64,000 nucleotides of DNA. Source: Prillingera fragicola. Lineage: Eukaryota; Basidiomycota; Tremellomycetes; Trichosporonales; Trichosporonaceae. Position numbers and translations under genes: made by a program. Of the stretch, positions 45,586 to 58,100 are shown one piece after another (position 1 is the first letter of the stretch; every line of letters starts with the position of its first letter). Where the stretch lies: contig BEDY01000002.1 in assembly GCA_002335605.1 (NCBI GenBank), positions 1,054,001-1,118,000 on the forward strand, in the 5' to 3' direction. Under the pieces are notes generated by a model, which saw only the letters and a program-made list of their open reading frames with translations, did no database searches and was not told the origin of the DNA.

Positions 45586-47803
45586 ATGGCCTGGCCCAAC
45601 AACGCTCCACCCGGGAGGAGAGACGGAGGTGGAGGATATTACGACCCGCAAGCGGACCCGAGATTGCCACAGAGGCGCGACCAAGGCCACGGAGGCCCTC
45701 GCGACACCTTTGATGACCGTGGGCTTCAGTCACAGGGAGGCTATTTGAATCGCTCTTTCGACAAGCAGATAACTGTGGAAGATCACTGGCGTCCTCCTTC
45801 GACTCGATCCAGTGGGCGGCGCAACTTTGACTCGGCACCTGCTTCCCCCGCCCATTGGAGACGTGGACAAGAATCCGATGCCTTTCACCGCAGAGGCTCC
45901 TCTTCTAGGGATCCGAGAATGCACGAGAACAACTCTCGATCTTCCTACCACGAGGACCGCGGCAATGCATCCCGCTACCCTACGAGTAGGAGAAGCTTCG
46001 ATCAACAGGCTCATTATGACTCTCCGGCGCCGGCTCCAAGGGCTCCCCCTCGGCATTACCCTCCCGAGTTTGAGGTGCCGTTACCACCTCCCACCTACAT
46101 TGAATTTTCGCGACAGCTTGTAGTCCCTAGCGACGAGGTTACACCGAAGCTGCTCGTTCTCGACCTCAACGGAGCTCTGGTGTACCGCCATAAAGGCAGC
46201 GGCGACAAGAGGAAGGCGCACCCACGCCCCTTCTTGGGTTGCTTCCTTGAATATCTCTTTGCACCCGAACCGCAAGGTGGTCCTCGTCCATGGGAGGTGT
46301 TCGTGTGGTCGTCCGCTCAACCCCACAATGTCCGGCACATGGTCGAGACCGCCATGGGACACTGGTGCGAAGGGATCTGGGTGCCCGAGCCTAAAGACTT
46401 GCGGCAGAAGCGCATTCAGCGTGGAGAAGGACGACTTCTAAAGGTGTGGGCCCGTGACCGAATGGCTCTGGGGAACGACTATCGTGAGTTGAGACTACTG
46501 TGCAGCATCTGACACGTCAGACCGCAAAGTGCAGACAACCAAAGACCTCCGTAAAGTGTGCGACGAGCTCCACAACGTGTACGACGAACGCACAGTTGTC
46601 CTTCTGGATGACTCTCCTCTCAAGGCAGTGTATCAGCCATGGTCGCAGATCATCATCCCTGAATTCGACAAGACTGAGCACCAGGACTCCCGCGCTGCTG
46701 CTGAGAAATATGCAAAAAGCCGTCAATCCGACGTAGGAGATTCGACTGGCGAGTCGGGGATGGACACGGTTCTCGTGGCTGTCGTTGGAGTTCTGGATGC
46801 GATGAGGACCGTCAGCAACGTCCCTGCATGGGTCCGTCGTGGAGGTATTCAGCATGGCGAGCCGGCGTCCAGTTTCCAAACAGAAGTCACACTTGAGACT
46901 CTGCCTTCGCACGAGACTTTCACGCACTGGTTCCGAGCGCCGAAGATCTACGAGTACTGGGTCGACCGCGGCAAGGAAGCGCTGCGCCGCAAGGGCATTG
47001 TGCTGCGGGATGGCTTGTCTCTCGACCCTCCTATGCATTCGCCAGTCCCCCCAAAGGATCCATCGGCACAACAACAAGACACGTTCGAGTCGTCTACTTC
47101 CAAGCTCACGCAGACTCTTCCTGCCGCCTTGGCCATGTATCAGCATCTTCAGACAATAGCAGACGGCCCTCTCGTCGACAGTCAACAACGCTCGACTTTA
47201 CTGTCCGCCCTCGGGGTACTGAACGACATCGGCATGGGGTCCGCGGAGAACCGGTCTACCGTTGAACTCAAGGCCGGCCCAGTCGGCGCATCTCAGGCGA
47301 GGGTCGAGCACGCTACAAGGAGCACTGCGGCACGCAAGGTCAGCAAGAAGGACATCAGGTGGATGAAGTCTCTCACCCCGGAGGTTTACGTCGAAAAGCA
47401 ACATGAGGCCGCAGCACTCGAGAGCACAATTGCCAGTCTGAGCATTCAGAGCCAGCCTGACAAGAACACTATTGCCCGTGAACGCGCGGCACTCGATATT
47501 CTTCGCCACCGCCTAGCGCTAGTCACAGTCGAACCCGGCCCAGATCTTGACCTGTTGATCAAGGAACTTTCTGCGAAGACAAGCCCTCGTGCCTCTGGCA
47601 GCAACCCTGGCAGTGCTGCTAGTACTCCCGGCAGCGCTACCAACGACATTGTTGGGACCAAATCAAAGTCTGAAAGTTGCAAGCCGCCCAGCAAGGAGGG
47701 TTCCAGTGAGTTGAACGGCCACAACAGTAGTGGTGGGGACCGCTCCGATGGCGCTCCAACCCCTCCGCATCTGAAGAGGAAGCGCAAGGACCTGGTGGCG
47801 TGA
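45586..47803 (+). CDS. FCP1/NIF-domain phosphatase-like protein with a DxN motif
   Basis: This is a HAD-superfamily protein of the NLI-interacting-factor (FCP1/SCP/Tim50) type. Exons 45586-46483 and 46521-47803 give 726 residues. A Gly/Arg/Ser/Asp-rich disordered N-terminus of about 165 residues precedes the NIF domain (about 180-390). The domain has LLVLDLNGALVYRHKG, the VFVWSSAQPHN block, the downstream acidic pair in VVLLDDSPLKAVYQPW, and SRAAAEKYAK. In active FCP/SCP enzymes the first motif is DxDx(T/V); here the second Asp is Asn near residue 192. The C-terminal part (HWFRAPKIYEYWVDRGKEAL ... SKKDIRWMKSLTPEVY ... KRKRKDLVA) contains a basic end. Starting at 45484 instead would add an Arg/Ser/Thr-rich acid-free segment resembling a mitochondrial presequence. 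Catalytic activity is uncertain. Confidence 0.82.
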
Positions 47804-47840
47804 AGGGCAGAACGAGCCGCACAGGTTACGCCCTTACACC

Positions 47841-47876
47841 TGTCATGTAGAGTGGAGTTGTCATGTAGAGTGGAGT
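47841..47876 (+). repeat. 18-bp direct tandem duplication in 3' flank
   Basis: TGTCATGTAGAGTGGAGT occurs twice in immediate succession (47841-47858 and 47859-47876) just after the NIF-type stop. The copies are identical, which indicates a recent duplication. Confidence 0.95.
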
Positions 47877-47894
47877 TATACATTGAGAAGAGCA

Positions 47895-47902
47895 TGTAGA
47901 TA
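47895..47902 (+). promoter_or_regulatory. Puf-like element TGTAGATA in NIF-type 3' flank
   Basis: TGTAGATA fits UGUANAUA, with C at -2, 92 bases after the stop. G at the variable position is less favoured by yeast Puf3 than A, C or U. Function is speculative. Confidence 0.3.
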
Positions 47903-47978
47903 CCTTCATTGTATGCCCAGTCAAGCCGGGCCTATGCCATGCACAATCATTGTGTCTGTCTATGCGTGAACGATGCCC

Positions 47979-48643
47979 TCACTTAAGCGACTCGGTGACA
48001 CGCTTAGCAACGTCCTTCTTGTCAACGCTAGCGCGAGCATCGCCCAGCTTCTCCCACAACGCCTTGATCACTACACCCGTTACACCCTTGCTAGCGCGAA
48101 CTTCAGCGGTAAGCCCACCGATGATCTCGTCAATGGCGGTCTGAACAGCCTCAGGTGTGGGAGCCACAGGGAGGTAGCTCTTGAGCAAACTGATCTCGTT
48201 GTTGAGCTGAGCGTAGTTCTCGGCGTTGTCTCCTGGAGTCCCGGGAGCGTATGATTCGGCAGCAACAGCCTTGGAAGTCAGCGAGGGAGCTCTGAACGTG
48301 AGCAACGTACACGCTTGTCGACACCCTTGCGGATGACTGAAATGACTGTCTCCTTGTCGGCCTGCTCGTTGGGGGTAGGCGACGACTTGACCGAATATGT
48401 AACGTCGGCAATAATGGCCTGAATACAACTGATTTAGCATTCTGGCACCAAAAAGCAAAGCCTAATGGAACTGCTTGGACATACCTTCAGAACAGTGACG
48501 GCCGCCTTGTCTTTGCTCTTCATGGCCGTCTTGAGGCCGTCCCGAAGGCTAGTCTCAAGCGCTGAGCGCTCGGCAGCGAGCCCAAGTACCGAGGTGTGGA
48601 ATCCACGTGCATTGACGGCTGACGAACGACGGAGAGCAAACAT
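47979..48643 (-). CDS. AIM41: Mitochondrial GatB/YqeY-domain protein AIM41
   Basis: This is a small mitochondrial protein carrying the GatB/YqeY domain, the fold found at the C-terminus of the amidotransferase subunit GatB. There are three exons, 48485-48643, 48311-48418 and 47979-48269, giving 185 residues, equal in scale to yeast Aim41. The N-terminus (MFALRRSSAVNARGFHTSVL) is a good presequence. The domain shows LRDGLKTAMKSKDKAAVTVLKAIIADV, ISVIRKGVDKR, LNNEISLLKSYLP and the C-terminal GVTGVVIKALWEKLGD with DVAKRVTESL. Its exact role in yeast is not settled. It is convergent with the NIF-type gene (175 bases between stops) and divergent from the XPF gene (227 bases between starts). Confidence 0.9.
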
Positions 48644-48870
48644 GGTTGGCAGGTGACGACGGGAGAGCGTTGGAAGGACTCAAAGTGGACGGCCGTGGTG
48701 AACCGTTTTGACTTTTCGGCAGGCAACGGCTGAACATTAGAGCCAAATAAGTTGACTACCGTGGGAAAGTTGACTGTATGACATAACCGTTCACCTCCAC
48801 CACCTGAATTGTCAACGACATCCTTTGCTGCACTTCATTGCATGGCCACCACCCACTTCGTTTCAACGCG

Positions 48871-51800
48871 ATGAGTTTAGAAAGGAGGCACATTCCGTAT
48901 CTCCCTTTTCACAAAACTATCATTCGCGAGATATGCCAGCCCCAGAAGGACGACCTCCTGATCATTGCCAAGGGCTTGGGCCTCAGGCGAGTAGGTGTCT
49001 CGTTATGGTGCCGTCCGGTCACGTTCGCTCACACTGTCAGATCATATGTGCCCTTCTCAAAACCTTTGATCGAAAGGAAGATCTTGTTATTGTGGTATGT
49101 ATTGGTTGAAGGAATCTAGGCTGTATGCTCACCGTCTGCAGATCAACGCCAATGCCGAGGATGAGGCAGGCATCGGGGACGAGCTCGGTATCATGGGCGT
49201 TCGTGAGCCAGGATTTCGCATTCTCACTCACGAAATGGGTGTAAAGGAACGGTGAGTATATTGAAAGAAAAGGAGCTGATAGTAGTGAGGAAATGTATCG
49301 TAACGGAGGCTTGTTCTCGGTGACAAGCAAGATTCTGGTCACCGACTTGTTGAGTGAGTCTCGGCGAAAGGCACTCGGCTATTCATCCCCGCTGATCAAG
49401 CTCAGAGAAGACTGTCCCCGTCCAGCTTATTACTGGTCTTGTTGTTCTGCACGCTGAGGCGTAAGTGTGCTCCCCATGTCAGATGCTCACGCCAAGCGTG
49501 AAGCAAGGAAGCCTTGAAGAGTTCGCTGTGCGCTTGTATCGCAGGAGTAACCAGGTGAGATCAACGCAAAGGGGAATATCTAACAAAGCAGAGTGGCTTT
49601 TGTAAAGCGTTCTCTGACGAGCCCGAGACTTTCGCCCATGGCCTGTCACCGCTGAAGGACATGCTCATCAATCTCAACATGGACAATGTCAAGATCTTGC
49701 CTCGGTAAGCGCTACTAACCGACTGAGCACTTACCAGTATAGATTCAGTCAGGATGTGAAGGATGCGCTTGCCACAAGGAAGGCAGAGGTGGTTGAAATG
49801 TACCAGCCAATGACGGACGCAATGCGCCAGTGTCAGGACGCCATTACTGAGGCTATGGAGGCAATGCTGGTGGAGTTGAAACGGGACCACTCTCTCGTGA
49901 GCGCATCCTCCTTGCAGCACTGACTCTAGAATCTCGATCTCGAAGATCTCACCGTGCGCAATGCCCAGTTCAAAAATTTTGACACCCTCGTGTTCATGAA
50001 GTTGCGGCCTGTCTGGCACAAGGTTGGCATGAAGACCAAAATTCATGTCCAAGCCCTTTCCGAGCTACGGGAGCTGCAGACGTAGGTAACCAGATTTGCC
50101 ATCCTCCCTGACCTTCAGATGGCTCTTGACCTATGATTCAGCGTCATACGCTTCACACATCAACACTCTACAGAGGCAGCATTTTCGCGCGCAGAAGAAG
50201 ATCAACGCCGGACCGAGCCAGTATCTTCATGATTGGTTCAATGCCAAATCGGCTGCGCAACTTGTGCAGGCGTCTCAGCTTCGAGTGTCCAGGCCCAAAG
50301 TGACAATGGAGGGGACCGCAAGCACCGGCATCCCAGATGGCGAATATCATCGCGAGTCCAATACGACTTCAAACGGCGAGACAGCTCGCGAGGAGTTTGC
50401 TGAGGAGATGGAGGCTGTTCATGATCTAGAGGAGGAACTGGACTCCTCAGTCGGTGGGGCTCCGATCAACGTGGACGATGATGGTGACGAGATGATGGCA
50501 GCCTTTGCCACGCAAGTAGAGGTCGTCCCTCAGAATCGTGCCGGTCTCCCTGCCCAGGAGGACGACGATGACGAGTTGGTTGAAGCGCCCAGTAATATGC
50601 CGCCCGTGTTCCGCATTAACACGGCGTCTTTCCAAATGGACATGTCGAAACAGGTCGAAAGGCGCATGCGAAAGGGTCATGAACCGGTACTGGAGGAGCA
50701 ACCAAAATGGGGTCTTCTCGCTCGAGTGCTCAAAGAGATTGAGGATACGATTGCTCGCGTCTCTGATTCCCATGCTGGTACGTACGTTACGAGTAAACTG
50801 TGCTGATTAACAGATGAGCCTGGTACAAATACTGTGCTCGTCATGACCACTGCGGACCGCACCTGCATCCAGCTCCGGCACTACCTCACTACCATGGTTT
50901 CCACAGACCCTCCATTTGGCCCCGGAGCTGGACGCAAAATGATGGAGACGTACTATCTGAGTAACTGGCAGAATGAGAAGAATGGCGAGCGTCTGTCCGA
51001 TCCCTCTCGCTACGTCAACGGTCGCTCAGTGGACGAGGTACCAACCTCCCGCACAGCCATTGAAGAGAACAAGAGGGACGAGAACCGTCGGCGTGGTGTT
51101 CCTGCCTACAAGCGGCGCCGTCAGCGGGCAGGAGCCCCACTGCGGCTAGGGCGAATGGATGAGCCGTGAGTAGTCCGGCTCGCTTGCAACACAGCTGACT
51201 GGGCAGATCTGTCAAGGAGTCGACTATGAGGGAACTTTCTGCTTTTGGCGGAGGCGACATTGACATGGCAGAAGATACCCAGCTACAATGGGCACTTAAT
51301 GAGTGAGCTTGTTAACCTCCTGCTTTCACTGATAAACAGGAGTCTTCAAGGAGTAGGTGACCCAAGTGAGGGAAGTCCGCTAGGTTCTCTGCAGGGCGTA
51401 CGAACCCCGCTTTCTTCGACAGTCGACGTCACGCAAAGTTTATTGGCACGCGCGGGAGTTTTGGAAGAAGAGGACTTGCAGCCTGAGCGTAGCTCGTGGC
51501 TGCAGGAACAAGGCCTCATTGAAGACTGGGACTGCGACTACGGACTGCTACCCCCAGAGGACACGGTCATTATTCGACCTTACGGGGGCGACGATGACGA
51601 TATCATGCTGCAAGAGGTTCGACCACGCTTCGTTGTAATGTACGAACCAAACTTGCCCTTTGTCCGCCGCCTAGAGGTAAGCGCAGTCATCCTCAAGACG
51701 ATCGCTGACTGTTGCCAGGTGTACAAGAATTGCAACCCAGGCTTGCCTCTACGTGTGTATCAGATGACATACACAAACTCGTCTGAAGAAGAGAGGTTTT

Positions 51801-52846
51801 TGGCAACCATGTCACGCGAGGCTGAGGCTTTCAAAAAGTTGATTGCCGACCGCGGGGTGAGTGGCAGTGCGGATGCATGGCTGACGTCAGACAATGGTCA
51901 TCCCTATCTACAATCTCAACCCGCGCGCTCCAATGCGTGACAATGTCTCCCGTACACGGACCACCTACTCTACACGAAATGCAGGCGGAGGAGAGGCGTC
52001 TGAAGAGTCTAGGGTACGTCGCAGCACAAGCCGCATCACTGACGGGGCAGATTATCGTTGATATTCGTGAACTTGGGTCACTGCTGCCTTCGCTCATTGA
52101 CGGGGCCGGCATTGTGGTTGTGCCGGCTACATTGACGGTTGGAGACTATATTCTGTCTCCCAAGATGTGTGTGGAACGGAAAGCCCTTCCGGATTTGGAA
52201 CAGAGTCTGGCCAACGGACGATTGTGAGTGCCACACCCGCACGTCAACTGACTTTGATAGGCACACTCAATGTGAAGCCATGACCGCGCACTACGAAACC
52301 TGTATTCTTCTTATCGAGTTTGAGGAGGACAAGTTTGGGCTCAGGGTAAGTCAAACTGGCACACAGAATCCCACTAATGAACAGACGAAAGACGACGCGC
52401 GCCGCGAGGCCACAGGACGAGGTGGCACGGAGACTGATGGGTGGCACGATACCTTCTACCTGCAGTCTAAACTCGTACTGCTTGCGCTCCACTTTCCTCG
52501 ACTGCGTATCATTTGGTCGTCCTCGCCTCACGAGTCGCTGAAGATTCTGTCAGACTTGAAGCTCAATAATGATGAACCCGACGAAGTCACGGCAATCATG
52601 AAGGGCAGCTCGGCAGACGATCCTGATGCCTTGCAGCCCCATGTGGAGAATGCAGGCGCTGTTGACATGCTGCGCGCTATTCCGGGCATGTCCGAACACA
52701 ATCGCCGGCTTGTTATGGAACACGTCGACACTATTCGAGAGCTAGTGGACCTCGACCAAGAATCACTCAGAGCGATCATCGGCGAGGAGAACGGCACCAA
52801 GGCTTACCGGTTCATGCACCGTGACCGGCGCTCACGCGTCGTGTGA
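48871..52846 (+). CDS. RAD1: DNA repair endonuclease XPF/Rad1
   Basis: This is the catalytic subunit of the XPF-ERCC1 (Rad1-Rad10) structure-specific nuclease, used in nucleotide-excision repair, single-strand annealing and crosslink repair. I read about 18 exons separated by introns of roughly 35-50 nt. The start at 48871 gives [20 protein letters not shown]. The inactivated helicase-like part includes [48 protein letters not shown] and [19 protein letters not shown] residues. The nuclease core is intact: [34 protein letters not shown] with the ERKxxxD catalytic motif, and the [16 protein letters not shown] strand, here [13 protein letters not shown]. The C-terminal tandem helix-hairpin-helix ([19 protein letters not shown] ... 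[16 protein letters not shown]) binds the Rad10/ERCC1 partner. Internal exon ends were checked for frame by reading but not all coordinates are listed. Confidence 0.93.
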
Positions 52847-54702
52847 GGAGAGCGTAGTCCCACTACTGGTAATCTCGAGCATTGGGTATTGAGGGATGAA
52901 GCGCAAGGGTGTGTAGGATACAGTCGCTTATGCGGGGCTGCGGTGAGGATGCAGTAGCCTGGCGATGTCAAAGGATTTTGATTTTGACAGAGCGGGGGAG
53001 CCTGGGACTGGAGGACAGGTGTCATGATCTGTCGCTGGGCGGCTGGCAGGGAGGTTTAATGGGAGAGAAGATAGTGAACTAATCCGAAATTGGTCTCCCT
53101 TAAACGATCGTACATGAAGTAATTACAATCACAGGTGGCAGCGGCGCCTAGATACCAGTTCCGACAGTTGGAGGTGTCTGCTTTGACGCCCGGCGCCTCG
53201 TGTCTTCCTTCTAGCGGGTATCGCTGGCAGGAGAAGTAAGAGTCAGATCGAAGTTTGTGTCCAAAGGCAGAACCGGGAAGTCGACGACGATGAGCCCCTC
53301 AAGGGGGGTTGGCTTTGGGGGAGGAATAGCTTGTGAGAGACTGCAAAGTGGGGACTTGAAACTCGCAAGATCTGGGCGTTCGAGGTTGGCCAGCTCCCAG
53401 ATATAACCATTTGGCTGACGACTGCTAGGGTCCTAGAAACATATAATCCTTGCTACTGTGCTTGACACACGTCCTTCTTTGTGATCGGCTTGTCCCTCAT
53501 CACTTGAACAATTATTTTTTATTTTTTATATGGAGCCCTACCGCTCGTCCGTAATGAGTGACGACCCGCACAACAGATGCGGCAGTGCGACTGACGGGCT
53601 GAGAAGGCTCGTGAGTCCCTCTCGTGGTACGAAGAGTCGTCCCCATTTCTGGGGATGACCAGCCCGCATCGGCTTGTCTTCCATCCGCGAGTTAGTCTTT
53701 GGCCGGACTTGATATTGTCGCCACTCAAACCTTCGGTGAGTCCAACTCTCCCCAACCAGCGGATAGCACTGCAGTTCCACTCTGTGATAGCAGTTTACGA
53801 AGGTCACTGTGCACGTCCGGGCAGGGAAGCTCCAGTTTATCTCGTTGGCCTCATTCACGCCGCAAGCGCTCGGATTCGCGAGTGGCACAAACTGTGCACG
53901 ACAACCAGCTTCGGCCGAGTCGAAAGCATTTCAGACGGGCAAGGAGCAGCAGTAGTAGAATGGATTTCTGCATAGTACTACCAAGGAAATGGGACGGATG
54001 CGTAAGGAAGCCCGTCAGTTTCATATTCTCAAGGAAAGAAAAGATAAGGAGCATTCGGGAGCTGCCACTCTCGTAGGGGCGCCCAGCTTGGCAGGGGTGT
54101 GCCGGCATTGAACACGTGTTGGCTCGAGCCGATCGACCCGATCTCGCGTGTATCTGTCCTCGAGTGTGCCGAGTTCGCGTCTGTCGACTTAGAACAATGC
54201 ATGTGCCAACCCAACACAAGTCAGTGACCTACGCCCAACAAACGTCGCCACACACGGAGATGCAAGGTTGATTATTGTGCCTCACATAGGCTGCCGCAAC
54301 CCTCCCACGGAAGACATTCAATGGCGCAGGATTAATGTGCCTGAAAGGGCTCTCGACTCGTGACCGAACATTGCGATTGGCCAAGCAGAGCCGAGAGCTG
54401 GTCATGTGCTCATGTGCAAGTTCCCCGCCTGGGCAGCAGGGCAGAGGCCAGGAGGAGGGCTTCCAGGGTTACCCTTTGGCCCCGCGGGGTATGACAAAAG
54501 TGCCAGGTGCGCAGAGGCGGGGCAGCGCAGCGGGCAAGGCCGCCGTAGAATTGCATCATGGCCAAAGGAGCACCGACAGGGACGACCCAGGCCCCTACCC
54601 CCCAGCGCTGTTTTGAGCTCGTGATTGCGCGCGCGCGTATCCATTGTCCACACGGTGAGGGTGGGCAGCTGCGCTGGACCAGACTCGGCCCTCGGCTACA
54701 TG
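52847..54702. other. Gene-free region, XPF to PPS1 leader
   Basis: About 1.9 kb with no supportable gene on either strand. It should contain the XPF 3' UTR and the distal PPS1 promoter. An A/T run near 53510-53530 stands out against the G+C-rich background. Confidence 0.5.
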
Positions 54703-55128
54703 TGGGTGGGAGGGCAGCGCCAGTGTGGCCAGTGTGCATATCGTGTGAGGTTGCTCCTGCGTACCTACGTAGAGCTCGTAGCCAGGCCGCTGTTCGCTCA
54801 GTTCTGTGAGGACAGTGTGGGCGACCGCTGGTTGCTTATCCAGCCAGCACTCCACCACCACCCATCACCCATATCGTCTTCAGCACAAAGCACACCATCA
54901 TCAGTCGATTCCAGTCCTCACGCGACCTCGCATTCTGTAACTACAACCATCCGTCCGTGCTCTTGACAATCGCTCTCCATCCTTCCAGCCCTGCCCCCCT
55001 ATCAATCAATACCACTGTCTCCCTCTCGTACACCCTCCTCGCCCCTGCGCTCAGCCCCGCACGCCAGGCCCAAGCGCCGAGCAGCAGAGCACGCATTGGC
55101 CCTAGCCCTCGATACCGCGCCCCCAGCC
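54703..55128 (+). promoter_or_regulatory. Probable 5' leader of PPS1, free of ATG
   Basis: Between the ATG at 54700-54702 and the PPS1 start at 55129 there is no ATG on the plus strand over 426 bases, although CAT is common. The sequence is C/A-rich in 54840-55130. A transcribed leader selected against upstream starts is the simplest reading. Confidence 0.5.
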
Positions 55129-58100
55129 ATGTCGTTGGTAATGCCTGTTATACCCCCACCTGCGACACGCTATGGTGTGTCGCGCTCGTCGACGCCGCGC
55201 GGAGGCAGCCCAACTCCGCCCTCGTCAGCCCGCCTACACAGTCGCCCAGCAACGCCACCACCCGGCGCCGCTACTGTCCCCAGCAGTGCGCATCTTCATC
55301 TGCAGAATGCTCTGCACACTATATCAGCTCCGCCAACTCCAGTCAACACCACCCATCTTGTGCCGCTGCCGAGTGTCTCGCCGCTCCCTGCGGCGCTGGG
55401 CATGGAACGCTGCCGCTCATCTGAAGCCGTTTTGTCGCACTCCCACTCGCACACTCACACTCACGCACACACTCAGGCCAACGGGACTGCCAGCGCCGAC
55501 GCGACGCCCCGCAAGCCCCATCCACTTTCTGGGCAGCCGCCAACGCAGGAGGTCACCCCGCCAGTCGAGTTGCCTCCTTCGGCCGATGTCTCGCCTCTGG
55601 ATTCCCCCGAGCCGGTCCACGAGGAGCATGTCGAGGCTGCAGCTGAACAACCTCACACTGAAGATGCCCATCCAGACTATGACCGAATGGACATAGATGA
55701 TGTCGAGGTCCCTATTCCCGAGCTCGGCTTGCCTACCAGCGACGACTCGGTCATCTGGGGCATGCCAAAGTGGGGCCTCGAGGACGAAAGACCCGAGGTA
55801 CGCCCCGGAGTGCGCCTCGTCGGCATGGAGGAACTTCCTGGTCTCCTCGAGCGTCACTCGATGCTCGACACGCCGAGTCAAGTCATGTTCCCGTGGCTGC
55901 ATGGCATCAGTGACGACGGTGCCAAAGGCCGTGAAATGGGTGCATTCTTTGGCTACGGACCACCTTTCGAGCCTCCTCCCTTCCGTGGCCTGACAATGAT
56001 ACTTGCTCCCCCGCATCCCCTCGACCGCGCTCCCCTCGCGACGTCTCCTGTTGCTGCAGTTTCGTCGCCGCTTCCCGTTGACCCCATTCAGCGACCTGAG
56101 GATACTCCGTCAAACCCTGGGTCGTACCAATCTGCAGAGACGTCGACCTCGCCTACCACTACTGCCGAGTCCATTGGCCCTATCACTCCGGCGTCAACGA
56201 CTCGCAAGCTAAGTGACAGTCGCGACGCCGTCCAGGAGGTTGGCTCGGACACGACCAGTGAAGCCGACGTTCAAATGCACCCATGCGAGTCGAAGCGTGT
56301 GGCAGTGCCAGCTGTGCCAGACGTATTGGCCGATACTGGAAGCGACTCGGACTCGGACAGTTTTGTGTCGGAAGACGACCCCGGACCGTCCTGCATCCTT
56401 CTGAATGCCGTGCACGCCCAGGACGTGTTTGAGCTGCCCATGTTCCCCAGCCCCGGCCGCCGCCCAAGCTATGCGCGGTCGATGAGCTCGGGATCGGACA
56501 ACCGACCTGCTGGCAGGTTCCGCGCTGCGCGTCTCCCCAACCAAATCAACCTTCGCAACCTGCACATTCAGCAGATCAAGTACTCGTCAGTCTCCGACAT
56601 TATTGTCTACACCCGGAACGGCGTTGGTCCCGGAGTACTTGAGGTGGCGGAAGCCATTGCTCAGGCTCAGGACCACCTTTACAAGCAGCGCATGGACGAG
56701 TTCTACTGCCACTGCATGGGCCGTGGCGAAGGAGAAGGTCTTGACCGCCCTGTAAAGTACGGCGTCTGGGTGCTCGTTGAACCTTTTACTAAAGTCGAGC
56801 GTTTCTGCCCCCATTTGGTCAATATCGATTCGGAAGGTCGGCAGACGGAGAACTCGCGCCTCGTGGACCTGTTTGAACGCGAAGCTTACGAGAGCCGCGC
56901 AATGACTCGGGCAACCGAGGTTCTCGAGGGTTTCTGGGTCGGCAACGACACCGATGTGCCAGGAGGCGCCGACGACGGTGCAGGTGCTCACGTACCCTTC
57001 GATCTCTGCGTCAAGGCATCAGAGTGCTCCGACATGCCGACGTCGAACGCCCTTGCGTACGCATATCGCTCTTTGGTTTCCCTCGACCGCCACCGCACCG
57101 ACCATACCTCGTCTTGGGCGGCGTCCCCGGCCACTGTTGCACTTCGCAACCTGCTGTCCCCTAATGGACCTCCCACGCCAGTCGCGACTCCTGGCAGCGC
57201 CATTCCCCCGGAGCCCCGTGCAACCGAGCTGGGCACCTCACCGGACGAGTCTCACATCTACGCCCAGCAGCACGCCGCGGAGCACCACTATGTGGCTCTC
57301 GAGTGTGCGGGTTCGTGCCGCACCATTACTGGCCAAATGCGCAACTTGGCCACAATGACTGACAAGGTGATTGAACTTGTCTCTTTCCTGCGCAAGATCA
57401 TTGAAGCACGGGACAAGACCGGCATCAAACGCCTGGTCCTCGTGCACTGTTTGGACGGCTACACAGAGTCGAGCATTCTTGTCCTCAGCTACATCATGGC
57501 CTCGCTTGGAGTCAGCTTGCCTGAAGCCTATCTCCACTTTCAGCTCGTGGCCAAGAGGTCCTTCTTCCTCTACCCCACGGACAAGCCACTGCTTCACCGT
57601 ATCGAAGCTCGCCTCGCACAGGAGCGCCGCGAGCGTGCCCTCAAGTGCGTCCGCTCATCTGAACGCGCCTCGCAAGGCCAGACCAGCCCCACTGGAGGAG
57701 CATCCCGTTGGAAGCCCTGGGGCTTTATTCGTGGTGGCTCTCCAGCCGAGGAGAAAAAGGCCCCAGAACACGAGGAGCCGGCATCAACCAAGGGGCAGCT
57801 GCGACAGGTAGACGTTGCTCGCCGCGTCCTCGTGGACGACGGACGAGGAGGCAGCCAGGCAGCGCTCAGTGCGCGTGTGTGGTTCGAGGACAAACGTTTT
57901 GACGGTTTCCCGTCGCGCATTCTCCCATTCCTCTATTTGGGTAATCTGGAGCATGCTGGTAACGCTGCCATGCTCAAAGCACTCAACATCACCCACGTCG
58001 TTTCGGTGGGCGAAAGTTTGCTGGATGTGCCACACGAGCACGATCCACTGCATGGTTACATTGGCTCCAACACCCTCGCTGCCGAGGCCCGTCTTGGCCG

